A DNA stretch of 64,000 nt, taken from Arcticibacterium sp964021845. GTDB lineage: Bacteria; Bacteroidota; Bacteroidia; Cytophagales; Spirosomataceae. Below are positions 1 through 9,911 of the stretch, piece by piece. The stretch spans positions 248,001 to 312,000 of the forward strand of contig NZ_CAXHZC010000006.1 in the NCBI RefSeq assembly GCF_964021845.1, written 5' to 3'. Each line of letters begins with the position of its first letter. The first letter of the stretch is position 1. Position numbers and translations under genes: made by a program. The notes below the pieces were generated by a model. The model was not told the origin of the DNA. It did not search any database and was given only the letters and a program-made list of their open reading frames with translations.

Positions 1-2156
1 CTCACTGATGCTCCTAACACTTTTCTTACTCCTATTTCTTTGGTGCGTTGTTCTGCTACATATGATGCCAAACCAAACAGGCCGAGACAACTTATCAATA
101 TTGCTAAAACGGTAAAAACGGTAGCCAAAGAACCTATTCGTTCTTCAATGGCAAACTTTTTCCCATATTCCTCATCTACAAATTGATATTCGAAAGGGAT
201 ATTAGGGAAGTGCTTTTTGAATACACCTTCAATGGTTGCCAAATTGTCGGATGCTGATTTATCAGGATTCAACCTTAGGTTATAAAAACTGGCGTCATCA
301 TCTGAACCGCATACGTAAATTGCTTGCTTTACAGGCTCATAAGGAGATTGAACCAAAATATCGTCCACCACTCCAACAATAGTCAACGGGGGACTTGGGT
401 CTTCATCATCATCATCTCTCAATTGCATTCCTACTACATCTGTTTTTCCTATGTAGCTCAGAAAAGTTTTGTTGACCAAGACCGAATTTGAATCGCTTGA
501 CATTTCTCGATTGAGATCTCTACCTGCAATTATTTTTGCCCCCAAAGTATTCATGTATTCCGGAGAAATTGCTGTCCAAGCAAAGTCTTCTTGAAAGCCT
601 TCCTCTTTGCCGTCCCATCTATATCCAGACCTGTTGGAGTATATATCAGTTGAGGGGCTACTTGACGTTGCCATTTCTTCTACAGCACCACTCTTCAAAA
701 ATTGAGTTCGCATAAAATCAGCCTTTCCTGTAAACTCGTTGGACATGGCGGATATTTGAATTAAGCCTTCTGTTGCGTAGCCAACTGGCCTATCTTTCGT
801 GAAATTTATTTGTTTCAACACCACAGAGGTTCCGATAATTAAAGCAATGGATACTGTGAACTGCATTACAACCAATACTTTCCTCGGCAAAGCAGAAAAC
901 CTTCCTGACTTGAAAGTACCCTTAAGTACCTTAACAGGGCTAAATGATGATAGGTATAAAGCTGGATAACTTCCAGAAAGCAATGCAGTAAATAGAATAA
1001 AGCCAAAACTGATTGCCCAAAATGTAAGGTTAAACCAAGGAAAAACGATTTGCTTATCTGCTAAATTATTAAAACCTGGTAAGAATAATAAAACTAACAA
1101 AATGGCAATAATGAAAGAGAGGAATACAACGAGTACAGATTCACTTAAAAATTGATTGATCAACTGCGAACGAAAAGAACCAATTGATTTACGAATCCCT
1201 ACCTCTTTAGCTCTATTTTCCGACCTTGCGGTACTAAGATTCATAAAATTAATACAAGCCAAAAACAGCACAAATGCTCCTATGACACCGAACAACCATA
1301 CAAGTTCAATTCTGCCTCCAGCCTGAACACCATTCTCGAAGAGGTTTCTTAAGTACCAATCTTTCATAGGTAGGAGTTGTAGGGTTGGGTTGTATTCGTG
1401 AAAATTTTCACCAGCTGCATCATACTTTGCCTTAGCTATTTTCTCTGAAACACTAAGCACGGTTTGACCTTTAGCAACTTGTCCAAATAATTGAAAAGAG
1501 TTATTTCCCCAGCTATCAATGGAATTTTGAACCCATTCTCTTTCAGCAACAAACTGGTCCCATGGAATAATAAACTTTGTTTCAAGAAAACTGGAGTTGA
1601 ACGGAAAATCTTCATAAACAGCTGTGACAGCAACATCAGTGAAGCCATTTACATTTACTATTTTCCCTATAGCGTTCTCATTGCCAAACAATGCCTCTGA
1701 AGTTGACTTCGATATCATGATTGACTTGAGCTCTTGAAGTCCATCTTGTTGCCCTTCAATGATTGAGACATCCAACATTTCTGTAGCTGCGGGTTGCATG
1801 TAATTTCCAGTTGCTTTAATCGTCTTTTCCCCAACTCTCAAGTACCTAGAATTTGTCCAAGAACTCATCGCCAAATGCTTGAAATAGTCGTTGTAGTTAT
1901 TTCTAAGCTCAAATTCTAGCGGGCGAGGGATAGCTGTGCCTGTACTAACTTGTCCATTGAAAGTTTGATGTTGCCAGAACTGGCCTATTCTATCTGCGTT
2001 TTTAAAATTGCTATTGAAGTTTAACTCGCCATGAACCCAAAGCCCAATGAGAATAGCAACCGCCATACCCAAAGCCAATCCAAAAATATTGATAAAGGAA
2101 TAGGAAGGGTGTTTAATAAGGTTTCTCCAGGCTATTTTGATGTAATTTTTTAGCAT
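1..2156 (-). CDS. FtsX/MacB-type ABC transporter permease, 3' end outside window
   Basis: This is a fused two-half permease of the MacB/FtsX superfamily. Such proteins span the inner membrane and couple an ATPase to an outer-membrane export or stress-response function; the substrate is unknown. About 718 residues are present. They comprise an N-terminal membrane segment (about 20-42), a first periplasmic MacB_PCD domain, a first three-helix FtsX block (about 285-410) with RAKEVGIRKSIG, a second periplasmic domain, and the start of the last FtsX block with RTKEIGVRKVLGAS. The frame is open at the window edge, so roughly 85 residues are missing by comparison with the paralogs downstream. The start ATG opens the family signature LKNYIKIAWRN. 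It has its own 159-bp upstream region with a dyad and a TGGCAC element, so it is probably transcribed separately from the next permease. Confidence 0.93.
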   Translation of the reverse strand, partial: MLKNYIKIAWRNLIKHPSYSFINIFGLALGMAVAILIGLWVHGELNFNSNFKNADRIGQFWQHQTFNGQVSTGTAIPRPLEFELRNNYNDYFKHLAMSSWTNSRYLRVGEKTIKATGNYMQPAATEMLDVSIIEGQQDGLQELKSIMISKSTSEALFGNENAIGKIVNVNGFTDVAVTAVYEDFPFNSSFLETKFIIPWDQFVAEREWVQNSIDSWGNNSFQLFGQVAKGQTVLSVSEKIAKAKYDAAGENFHEYNPTLQLLPMKDWYLRNLFENGVQAGGRIELVWLFGVIGAFVLFLACINFMNLSTARSENRAKEVGIRKSIGSFRSQLINQFLSESVLVVFLSFIIAILLVLLFLPGFNNLADKQIVFPWFNLTFWAISFGFILFTALLSGSYPALYLSSFSPVKVLKGTFKSGRFSALPRKVLVVMQFTVSIALIIGTSVVLKQINFTKDRPVGYATEGLIQISAMSNEFTGKADFMRTQFLKSGAVEEMATSSSPSTDIYSNRSGYRWDGKEEGFQEDFAWTAISPEYMNTLGAKIIAGRDLNREMSSDSNSVLVNKTFLSYIGKTDVVGMQLRDDDDEDPSPPLTIVGVVDDILVQSPYEPVKQAIYVCGSDDDASFYNLRLNPDKSASDNLATIEGVFKKHFPNIPFEYQFVDEEYGKKFAIEERIGSLATVFTVLAILISCLGLFGLASYVAEQRTKEIGVRKVLGASV

Positions 2157-2198
2157 ATCAGCTACATTTCATTAATTTCCATAAACTAATCCTAAACT

Positions 2199-2204
2199 GT
2201 GCCA
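2199..2204 (-). promoter_or_regulatory. TGGCAC element, putative sigma-54 -24 box
   Basis: On the minus strand the sequence reads TATGGCACAGTTTAGGATT, 43 bp before the ATG of the permease ending at 2156. The 12-mer TGGCACAGTTTA is identical to one before the permease starting at 9614. TGGCAC is the classical sigma-54 -24 core, but the -12 element (expected TTGC after five bases) is poor here. The sigma-54 assignment is therefore inference, supported mainly by the upstream dyad and the neighbouring NtrC-type regulator. Confidence 0.55.
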
Positions 2205-2259
2205 TAAGAGACAAAATACTATATACCAACTAGTTAAACCCTTTCAAGTAAACTTTTAT

Positions 2260-2275
2260 TGTCCGATAATGGACA
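2260..2275 (-). promoter_or_regulatory. TGTCC-N6-GGACA dyad, putative enhancer (UAS) of the NtrC-type regulator
   Basis: A perfect 5+5 dyad, TGTCC-N6-GGACA, is centred 66 bp upstream of the TGGCAC element. A further partial copy, TGTCGGACA, follows at 2276-2284. The same dyad with an adjacent A-rich AATAAAA lies 65 bp upstream of the matching element before 9614. Spacing and symmetry suit an enhancer-binding protein. Confidence 0.6.
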
Positions 2276-2315
2276 TGTCGGACAAAACGTTCGCCTGAAA
2301 AAAGAATAAATTTCT

Positions 2316-4727
2316 TCACTCTGACCTCAAGCTCTTCACTGGGCTCACAAGTGCTGCTTTAATAGCTTGAAAACCAACCGTGAGCATGGTGATACTTAAT
2401 GCTCCAAAGGTAACTAATGGTAAGACCCACCACATAAAACCTACACTATACGCAAAATCTTGCATCCAAGAATTAACTAAATAATAGGCTATGGGACTGG
2501 CTATTATGATAGCCAAAATTATTAGTTTCAGAAAGCCCGAGGAAAGTAAAATGGTGATTTCAGAAACCTTTGCTCCCAATACTTTTCTTATGCCAATTTC
2601 CTTGATACGATAGGAGGCATTTAGATGAGAAAGACCAAAAATACCCATACAGCAAATGACAATTGCTAGAATAGTAGCGACTCCAAGAATTTTCTGCGAA
2701 CGAGCCTCCCTTATGTATTCTTGCTTATTCTTCTCACTTAAAAAATCATATTCAAAAGCCGCTAGAGGCATGGCTTTCTTATAAATCGCCTCGAATTTTG
2801 GTAAAAAACCACCTAGGGAGGCAGCTTTAATGAGAATCTCGCTCGAATGCCTTGGAATATACGCCAAAACTTGTGGTTTAATTTTCATTCTTAAAGACTC
2901 AAAATGATAGTCTTTTATAACTCCTACAATGGTGTAATACTTCTGATTTTCGTCTATAGAATTTGATAATTTTAACCTACTTCCAATTGGCTGCTCTAGC
3001 TGTGCTTCTTTAACAAAAGTTTCATTGACTAAAATTTCATGACTCTGCCCATTGGGAATATTCTTACCGCTTTTTAGACTTAATCCCATGACAGAAAGGA
3101 AACCTTGGTCAATTGAACGATAGATAGCATTCACTTTTTTACCTGCTATTATTGTAGGGTCACCCTCATAACCAAAAGTACCTCCAAAAGTAACCGCCTT
3201 AAACTGTGGGATGGTGGCTAATTCGTTTTCTAGAAATTGTTTGATAGGTTCACTTTTTCTATCTCCTTTAATTTCTGCTTTAATGATATTGTCAGCATTG
3301 AACCCTAAATCTTTAGTGTTCATAAACTTCATTTGAGCATAGTAGGTAATAGAGAAAAATGCCAGAATAAAAGCAATGCCAAATTGGAAAACAAGTAGCA
3401 CACGCCCAAAAGCCAATAATTTTGGCGATTTGTTCTTTCCAAATAATGATTGTTTCGACGTTATTTTAGCAAAATATGTGGCGGGATAAAAACTAGCTAA
3501 AAACGAAGTAATACCTAAAATGGCTATTAGTAAAATGATGTTTTCTAAGGTCAGCCAAGTGGAAAATTGCACATGTACGCCCGTAAGCGTGGTAAACTGT
3601 GGCATAAGTCCCATGAGTAAAAGAAGTGCAAAGCCAATGGCAAACAGGGTCAAAAGAGCCGTTTCACATAAAAACTGAACATAAATGCCCGTAATACTGC
3701 TTCCTGCCATTTTCCGGAGACCAATCTCTCTCATTCGTGGTAAAGTGGCGGAGATACTGATATTAATAAAGTTAAATAGAGCCAATAAAAAAATAAATAG
3801 GGCTATGCCCAAAAATTGATTAGAATAAGACGATACGCTCTCATTTGTGGTGCCACCCTCATGCATACTCCAGCTGTTTTCACTCAAATAAGAATTTAAG
3901 TGCATGTCCCTAATTGGCTGAAGGCCATAGAAAATTTCTGGGTCAAAATCACTTTCCGCCAGCTGTGCTTGAGCATACTTTTCATAAACTGCATTAAGTT
4001 TTGGAACAATAGCTTCCGTATTAGTTTTGGGGTCAAATTTGACAAAGGTACCGAGGTATGCGTTGAGCCAGTTGGCGTCGGTAAATGATAATTGGGCAAA
4101 ACGGAATGAGAGTAAAATGTCAAAATTAATGGAAGAATTTTGAGGAGCATTTTTTGCCACTGCTGTTACTACAAGTGGTTTTCCACCTAAGCGTCTAGCG
4201 GAAGGTTCGGCATCAAGGTAGACCAATTCGCCAATTAAACCTTCTTTTTTTCCAAAAAGACGCATGGCGGCATCTTCAGAAATCACAACAGAGTTGATTT
4301 TTTTTAAAGCTGTTTCTTTGTCACCTTCTAAAAGAGGAAAATTGAAAAATGTGGTGAAGTTATCATCTACAAAGAGCGTATTAAGGTTTAAAATATTTTC
4401 ACCAGACCGCACTTCATTCATGATGTCTCCACCCCAAACACGCACATAAGAATCTAACTCAGGTACTTCTTTCATAAATGCAGGCCCTTGAACCTGCCCT
4501 GTTCCTGCCGAAGTTTTGTGCGGTTCACCTTCGTTTTCTATGCTACTGGTGGTAACCCTATAAATACCTTTGTTATGAAAATTATCAAAACTACGCTCAT
4601 AACTCCAAAAAGTAAGAGCAAACAGTACACTACACAAACCGATAGAAAGTCCAACGATGTTAAGTCCATTGTAAATTTTATTCTTCCAAAGGTTTCTCCA
4701 GGCTATTTTGATGTAGTTTTTAAGCAT
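2316..4727 (-). CDS. FtsX/MacB-type ABC transporter permease (803 aa)
   Basis: This is a full-length paralog of the locus's fused permeases. A membrane anchor lies at about 22-42. The first extracytoplasmic domain spans about 43-295, and FtsX block 1 spans about 300-425 with the signature RMREIGLRKMAG near 331. A second anchor lies at about 430-455, followed by the second extracytoplasmic domain to about 675. FtsX block 2 carries RIKEIGIRKVLGAK near 707, and the protein ends in SPVKSLRSE. The block 1 signature departs from the usual RxKE. It lies 66 bp downstream of the preceding permease with no obvious promoter in the gap, so it is probably the last gene of a three-permease operon. The family is clear; the cargo is not. 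Confidence 0.94.
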   Translation of the reverse strand: MLKNYIKIAWRNLWKNKIYNGLNIVGLSIGLCSVLFALTFWSYERSFDNFHNKGIYRVTTSSIENEGEPHKTSAGTGQVQGPAFMKEVPELDSYVRVWGGDIMNEVRSGENILNLNTLFVDDNFTTFFNFPLLEGDKETALKKINSVVISEDAAMRLFGKKEGLIGELVYLDAEPSARRLGGKPLVVTAVAKNAPQNSSINFDILLSFRFAQLSFTDANWLNAYLGTFVKFDPKTNTEAIVPKLNAVYEKYAQAQLAESDFDPEIFYGLQPIRDMHLNSYLSENSWSMHEGGTTNESVSSYSNQFLGIALFIFLLALFNFINISISATLPRMREIGLRKMAGSSITGIYVQFLCETALLTLFAIGFALLLLMGLMPQFTTLTGVHVQFSTWLTLENIILLIAILGITSFLASFYPATYFAKITSKQSLFGKNKSPKLLAFGRVLLVFQFGIAFILAFFSITYYAQMKFMNTKDLGFNADNIIKAEIKGDRKSEPIKQFLENELATIPQFKAVTFGGTFGYEGDPTIIAGKKVNAIYRSIDQGFLSVMGLSLKSGKNIPNGQSHEILVNETFVKEAQLEQPIGSRLKLSNSIDENQKYYTIVGVIKDYHFESLRMKIKPQVLAYIPRHSSEILIKAASLGGFLPKFEAIYKKAMPLAAFEYDFLSEKNKQEYIREARSQKILGVATILAIVICCMGIFGLSHLNASYRIKEIGIRKVLGAKVSEITILLSSGFLKLIILAIIIASPIAYYLVNSWMQDFAYSVGFMWWVLPLVTFGALSITMLTVGFQAIKAALVSPVKSLRSE

Positions 4728-4793
4728 TTTTTAAAGCATTGTGCTCAGGGCCTCGGGGATTGAGCGAATTTATATTTTTCCTTTACTCTGAGA

Positions 4794-7196
4794 CTATTCC
4801 GATTTTAATGAATTTACCGGATTCATCAAAGCGGCTTTTATAGTATGGAAACTAACCGTTGCCAGAGCAATTAACGTAACTAATAAGGCCACCGCCAAAA
4901 AAATGAAAGGGTTTTGGCTAATTCGGTATTCATAGTTTTCTAGCCATGCATTTGATGCAAACCATGCCAGAGGTAAAGCCACTATTAGACCAATTAACAC
5001 GAGTTTAATAAAGTAAAAAGAGATAATCTTAACAATATCGCTCACAGATGCTCCCATTACTTTTCTGATGCCAACCTCTTTGGTTCTTAGCTGAATCGTT
5101 AATAATGAAAGGGCAAAAAGGCCTAAGCAAGAAAGAAAAATGGCAATGCTAGAAGCCGAGCTAAAAAGGTCGGTCATAAGACGTTCACCCTCATACCAAG
5201 CCTCTAAGTTTTCGTTTACAAAGGAGGCCTTGAATTCAGCTTTATTTGTGGCCTCATTCCATGTGTTTTCAATCTTCTGAACACTTGCGATAAGGTTTTC
5301 AGATTTTAGTTTCAAAAAGAGGTATTGAACAGATTCAACATCGGATAAGTGCATGGCAATTGGTAAAACCTCTTCTGATGGCGAGAAAAAATGAAAATCG
5401 CTTACGACACCTAAAATTTGATAAGGTTTACCTTCCGAATTTTCACCAATAAATTTACCAACAGCTTCTGTTTCTCCCATGGCTTTGACAAAACTTTCAC
5501 TTACTATAAGACCCGTTTCCCTGTCGGAAATGCTGTTTTCGTTAAAATCTCTACCTGCTACCAAGGGAATATTCATGGTTCTGAGGAAATCCGTTTCCGT
5601 CAAAATCCAATCCATATTGATGTTTTTATCCAAATAGTCCCAACTTGAGGTACTTCGCATGGTTATGAGGTCTAAGCCTCTTCCTAAGTTTATGCCCGTA
5701 CCAGAGATACTGAGCACTTCTGGGTTAGAAACTAGAGCATTTTTTAGTCTTTTTAAAACCAATTGACCGTCTTGGTCAGGACTTACTGGAATACTTAATA
5801 CCTGTTCTTTGTCAAAACCGATAGGTTTGGTTTGAAGAAAATGGAGCTGTTTACTTCCAATAAAGCTCAGGCAAATCAAGAAGGTAGAGATAGCAAACTG
5901 CGAGACTAAAAGTGTATTTCTTACTCTACTAGGTTTACCATTGGAGAGCTTTCCTTTTAAAACATCGATAATGTTTGACCCAGAAATTCTTAGTGCGGGA
6001 TAGCCACCAGCTATCAGTGTTACGACCAAGAAAATCAAACTCATTCTACCTAAGAATTGTGGTTGAATGAGTGTGTTTACGCCTACATTGGCATCTGTTC
6101 TGGCATTGAAAATAGGCAAGAGTTGGTAGGTTAAAAATATGCCTAGAACAAAACCGATGAAGTATATCACTAAGGCTTCTGACCAAAACTGGAAAAAGAC
6201 TTGGCCCTTAAATGCTCCTAATGATTTACGTACACCAATCTCTCTTGCTCTGGTAAATGAATTTGCCAGATTTAGACTAATGAAATTAATACAGGCTATT
6301 AGTAAAATGAAAACTCCTAAGATAATCAAGGTGTAAATTAAGAAAAGGGGAGTACTTCTTTCACCACTAAAATGTATGCTTTCGATGTTGGTGAGCTTCA
6401 AATTAATAGGTTTGATACCTTCCGGAATATCGCTTTTTCCCAAGTTTAACTCGGCAAGCTCATCTGCATAATATTTGCTTACAAAAGCATCAAATGAGCC
6501 ATCAAGTGCTGCTGGGTTTGAGCTTTCGGCAATTTTTACGAAAACATTACCAACTCCAGAAGACCAGTTGTTTTGATTTTCTTGGTAAGAAGGAAAGGTT
6601 TCAATACGAGCTAAGGCTTGAAACTGTATGCTTGAGTTTTTAGGGCAATCTTCCAAAATGGCGGAAACAATAAGGCCATTACTTTCACCAAGATTAAGCT
6701 CTTTGCCAATAGCATTTTCAGTACCAAATAAGGCGATGGCTGTGCCTCGTGTTAAAGCAATGTTTTCAATACCAGGAAGAGCATTCTGAGCATCACCATC
6801 AATGATTTTAAAATTGAATATCTGAAGGAAATCAGCGTCAACTCGTGTGACAATCCTATTTATCTTTTTGTTTTCAGTAGATAATGGCTCGTCACGTCCA
6901 TAAATAACTCGTGCTGCTTTCTGCACTTGAGGAATATCGGCTTTAACAGCGTCAAGAAAAGGAAGAGGAAACTGACTAGAAAACTGGCCGCCATCTTCTG
7001 TCATCGAAAACTTTGAAACCTTGAAAAGGCTACCGCTTTCTTTGTGAAACGAATCAAAGCTTAGCTGAAAATACGCCGTCACGAAAAGAATAGAGCTAAT
7101 AGCAAAAGCGATGGCCAAGCCAAATACATTGATGGATGAGTGAAGTTTGTTTCTCCAAATATTCCTCCAGGCGATTTTGATGTAATTCTTTATCAT
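4794..7196 (-). CDS. FtsX/MacB-type ABC transporter permease (800 aa)
   Basis: This paralog starts 12 bp after the stop of the upstream permease, which implies one transcript with it. It shows the family start LHSSINVFGLAIA after the WRN signature, FtsX block 1 with RAREIGVRKSLGA near residue 315, a second anchor around 430-450, and FtsX block 2 with RTKEVGIRKVMGA near 700. The C-terminus is NPVNSLKSE. The two periplasmic domains are recognisable by position and by the recurring IVG/GVxxDFHF segment (here LGVVSDFHF), but their sequence differs strongly from the neighbours. This hints at different partners or ligands for each permease. It is complete, with no frame break. Confidence 0.94.
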   Translation of the reverse strand: MIKNYIKIAWRNIWRNKLHSSINVFGLAIAFAISSILFVTAYFQLSFDSFHKESGSLFKVSKFSMTEDGGQFSSQFPLPFLDAVKADIPQVQKAARVIYGRDEPLSTENKKINRIVTRVDADFLQIFNFKIIDGDAQNALPGIENIALTRGTAIALFGTENAIGKELNLGESNGLIVSAILEDCPKNSSIQFQALARIETFPSYQENQNNWSSGVGNVFVKIAESSNPAALDGSFDAFVSKYYADELAELNLGKSDIPEGIKPINLKLTNIESIHFSGERSTPLFLIYTLIILGVFILLIACINFISLNLANSFTRAREIGVRKSLGAFKGQVFFQFWSEALVIYFIGFVLGIFLTYQLLPIFNARTDANVGVNTLIQPQFLGRMSLIFLVVTLIAGGYPALRISGSNIIDVLKGKLSNGKPSRVRNTLLVSQFAISTFLICLSFIGSKQLHFLQTKPIGFDKEQVLSIPVSPDQDGQLVLKRLKNALVSNPEVLSISGTGINLGRGLDLITMRSTSSWDYLDKNINMDWILTETDFLRTMNIPLVAGRDFNENSISDRETGLIVSESFVKAMGETEAVGKFIGENSEGKPYQILGVVSDFHFFSPSEEVLPIAMHLSDVESVQYLFLKLKSENLIASVQKIENTWNEATNKAEFKASFVNENLEAWYEGERLMTDLFSSASSIAIFLSCLGLFALSLLTIQLRTKEVGIRKVMGASVSDIVKIISFYFIKLVLIGLIVALPLAWFASNAWLENYEYRISQNPFIFLAVALLVTLIALATVSFHTIKAALMNPVNSLKSE

Positions 7197-7208
7197 AATT
7201 CTAAATTT

Positions 7209-9614
7209 TTATTCTATCCGCATAGCATTCACTTGATTTCCTAATGCGGCTTTTATAGAGTGATAAGCTACAGCCAGCATGGTGAGTCCTAAGATTATCA
7301 AGGCTGAGTAAGCGAAGACCATAGGGTTTATAGAAGTTCTGAAAGTGAAAGAATCTAACCACTGGTCTAGGAAATAGTATGAAAGCGGGAAGGCTATTAG
7401 GCAAGAGACACCAACTAGAATCATGAAGTTTTTGGCTAGTAAAAAGACTATTTGATGGCTCTCTGCTCCCATTACTTTTCTTACCGCTATTTCTTTTTTA
7501 CGCTGCTGTGTGGTGTAGGCTATCAAGCCTAAAAGCCCTAAAAATGCGAGAATAATAGTTAGTCCTGAGAAAGTAGAAAACAGCTGCCCACGCTTTTGGT
7601 CAGCTTCAAATTGAGTTTTAAAATCTTCTGAGGCAAAGGAGTATTCCATTGGCTCTTTTGGGAAAGATTTTTTGTAAATATTTTCAATATATGCTACTGA
7701 ATTTGCAAAGTCATCTCCTTCTATTTTAAATTGCATGGAGCCATTATCATGTGTATAGGTCATCATGAGTGGCTCTATAGGATTGTAAATGGAACGCATG
7801 TGAAAATCTTTTATCACACCTATCACATAGAGATAAGGTTCAGCATCATTACCTTGGTTTTTGATTCTTTTACCTAAAGCATTAGTGCCCCAATTCATCT
7901 TTTTGACAAAAGCCTGATTTACCAAAACATTAATACAGGAGTCGGGTCTGTCTGTTAGTCTAAAGTTTCGGCCTTCGGCTAATTCCATTCCAAAGTTGTC
8001 TAAGTAATTTTCATCAACACCAAAATTATCAATTCCTTGAGAACTAAAACCTTCGTCAGTTTCTACTTCAAATAAATTATAGTTTTGATTAGTGGTGCCC
8101 GGGGTGTAAAAAGAAGTAGACACAGCCTTGATTTTAGGACTTTGAATAGCTTCACTTTTGATATAGTCTAAGGTGCTGGCGGTTCGGCTATCTACAGATG
8201 GCAGTGAAAGCACTAAAATATTCTCTTTATCATAGCCCAAATCACGGTTTTGTAAGTAATTAAGCTGATTGTAAATTATCCAAGTAGAAATCAACATAAC
8301 GATAGAAACAGTAAACTGAACCACTACCAAACTTTTACGTAAGCCTGCATTGGAAGACGCTTTGGATAATTTCCCTTTCAAAACTGCCAAAGGATTGAAT
8401 TTAGATAAGAAAAACGCTGGGTAACTTCCTCCAATAAAACCTGCAAACAGCACTATGCCTAATGTATAAAGCAACGTCAAAGGCTGTAGAATATAAGAAA
8501 AGGTAAATGATTTACCTGAAATCTCATTGAAAGAGGGAAGAAGAATAGCTATCAATGCCAAGCTTAAGGCAAAAGAGATAAAGGAAAGCATCATGGATTC
8601 TGTTAGAAACTGAGCGACTAACTGCCCCTGAACAGACCCTGAAACTTTACGAATTCCTATTTCCTTTGCTCTTCTGGCTGAGCGTGCCGTGGTAAGATTC
8701 ATGTAATTAATACAGGCAATCAATAACAGTAAAATAGCAACGGTAGAAAAAGTATAGATGTAGTTAATATTTCCAAGTGGTTCAGGCTCGTATTTAAGCT
8801 TACTTTTTAGGTGAATGTCGGCTATGGGCATTACACTGTAATTCATAGTTACTCCAAACTGCTCAAAAATTGATTTTTGATAAGTAGGATAGATGTTTGC
8901 TAGCTTATCTTCAAAAGAATTGACATTCGCATCTGGTTTTAGAAGAACATAGGTCATTGCTCCAAAATTACCCCACTGTCCGTTTCCACTTCTGAGAAAT
9001 TCAAGTGAAGAAATAGAAATGAGAGAATTAAACAATACGTGAGAGTTTTCAGGAACATCTTCCATCACGCCTGTTACTTTATACACATCGGTTCCTTCTC
9101 CTTCTAAGGCTTTGCCTAGGGCGTCTTCAGGTCTGCTGAAATATTTTAAAGCGGTGGATTTGCTAAGAACAATACTGTTTGGTTCAATCAAAGCAGTTTT
9201 TGGGTCGCCCACTATAAACGGGTAAGTAAAAACGGAGAAACTATTACTGTCGGCAAAAAAGACTTTTTCTATATACGCCTCTTGACCATTGTTTTTCAAT
9301 AGCGTTTTTTGATTTCCCGCTAGAAGTCTGACGGAGTGTTCTACCTCATCATAATCCGTTTTCAGAGCAGGAGCCATTATCATTGGAGAAATAGCGACGA
9401 GGTCTGATTTGTCGGGCTCCACCAATTCTGAATTTATTCGATAAATCCTATCTGCTTTTTCATGATATGTATCAAAACTTAGCTCGTCTTTGACGTAGTA
9501 AAACAGCAGCAAACTAAAAGTTAAACCGATGGTTAAACTCAATATATTTAATGCAGAGAAGCTAAGGTCGTGCTTTAGGTTTCTCCAGGCTATTTTGATG
9601 TAATTCTTTATCAT
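7209..9614 (-). CDS. FtsX/MacB-type ABC transporter permease (801 aa), first gene of array I
   Basis: This is the promoter-proximal permease of the left array. FtsX block 1 has RAKEIGIRKVSGS near residue 313, and block 2 has RKKEIAVRKVMGA near 705. Its tail, GNQVNAMRIE, departs from the NPVxSLK(S/N)E ending of almost all other copies, so it is a more distant paralog. Its upstream region contains a TGGCAC element and two dyads, the best-preserved control region in the window after that of the adaptor gene. The ATG is supported by the conserved IKNYIKIAWRN start. The ATPase that would energise it is not adjacent. The only one visible is at 26156-26833, so sharing is likely. Confidence 0.94.
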   Translation of the reverse strand: MIKNYIKIAWRNLKHDLSFSALNILSLTIGLTFSLLLFYYVKDELSFDTYHEKADRIYRINSELVEPDKSDLVAISPMIMAPALKTDYDEVEHSVRLLAGNQKTLLKNNGQEAYIEKVFFADSNSFSVFTYPFIVGDPKTALIEPNSIVLSKSTALKYFSRPEDALGKALEGEGTDVYKVTGVMEDVPENSHVLFNSLISISSLEFLRSGNGQWGNFGAMTYVLLKPDANVNSFEDKLANIYPTYQKSIFEQFGVTMNYSVMPIADIHLKSKLKYEPEPLGNINYIYTFSTVAILLLLIACINYMNLTTARSARRAKEIGIRKVSGSVQGQLVAQFLTESMMLSFISFALSLALIAILLPSFNEISGKSFTFSYILQPLTLLYTLGIVLFAGFIGGSYPAFFLSKFNPLAVLKGKLSKASSNAGLRKSLVVVQFTVSIVMLISTWIIYNQLNYLQNRDLGYDKENILVLSLPSVDSRTASTLDYIKSEAIQSPKIKAVSTSFYTPGTTNQNYNLFEVETDEGFSSQGIDNFGVDENYLDNFGMELAEGRNFRLTDRPDSCINVLVNQAFVKKMNWGTNALGKRIKNQGNDAEPYLYVIGVIKDFHMRSIYNPIEPLMMTYTHDNGSMQFKIEGDDFANSVAYIENIYKKSFPKEPMEYSFASEDFKTQFEADQKRGQLFSTFSGLTIILAFLGLLGLIAYTTQQRKKEIAVRKVMGAESHQIVFLLAKNFMILVGVSCLIAFPLSYYFLDQWLDSFTFRTSINPMVFAYSALIILGLTMLAVAYHSIKAALGNQVNAMRIE

Positions 9615-9668
9615 AGTTTTAAATATTCTTTCACAGTAAGACCGACTGCTATTTAAATAACTTAAACT

Positions 9669-9674
9669 GTGCCA
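9669..9674 (-). promoter_or_regulatory. TGGCAC element, putative sigma-54 -24 box
   Basis: The minus strand reads CTGGCACAGTTTAAGTTATT, 55 bp before the ATG at 9614. It shares a 12-base identity (TGGCACAGTTTA) with the element at 2199-2204. The -12 position does not match the TTGC consensus, so an alternative factor cannot be excluded. Confidence 0.55.
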
Positions 9675-9728
9675 GTAAATTTATTTGCCTTAAAATCAAA
9701 TTGTTACAAAATGTATTGCGTTTTTATT

Positions 9729-9764
9729 TGTCCATTAACGGACAGTGATGTATCGGAATGGACG
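9729..9764 (-). promoter_or_regulatory. Tandem TGTCC-N6-GGACA-like dyads, putative enhancers
   Basis: A perfect 5+5 dyad lies at 9729-9744 and a weaker one (7 of 10 arm positions) at 9749-9764. Their centres are 20 bp apart, two helical turns. The proximal dyad is centred 65 bp upstream of the TGGCAC element, matching the 66 bp at the other permease promoter. The A-rich AAATAAAA next to the proximal dyad is also shared with the adaptor promoter. Confidence 0.6.
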
Positions 9765-9911
9765 GTCGACTTGGAAGGAAGTAAATCTTATTTTCAGGAA
9801 AAATAGAACTTTGGGCTTAAGTCATTTCTGAATGAATTAAATTAATATGCTATATAATCATTATTTTAAAGCCTAGATTGATATATCTGAACAGTCAAAT
9901 AATAGTGGTGT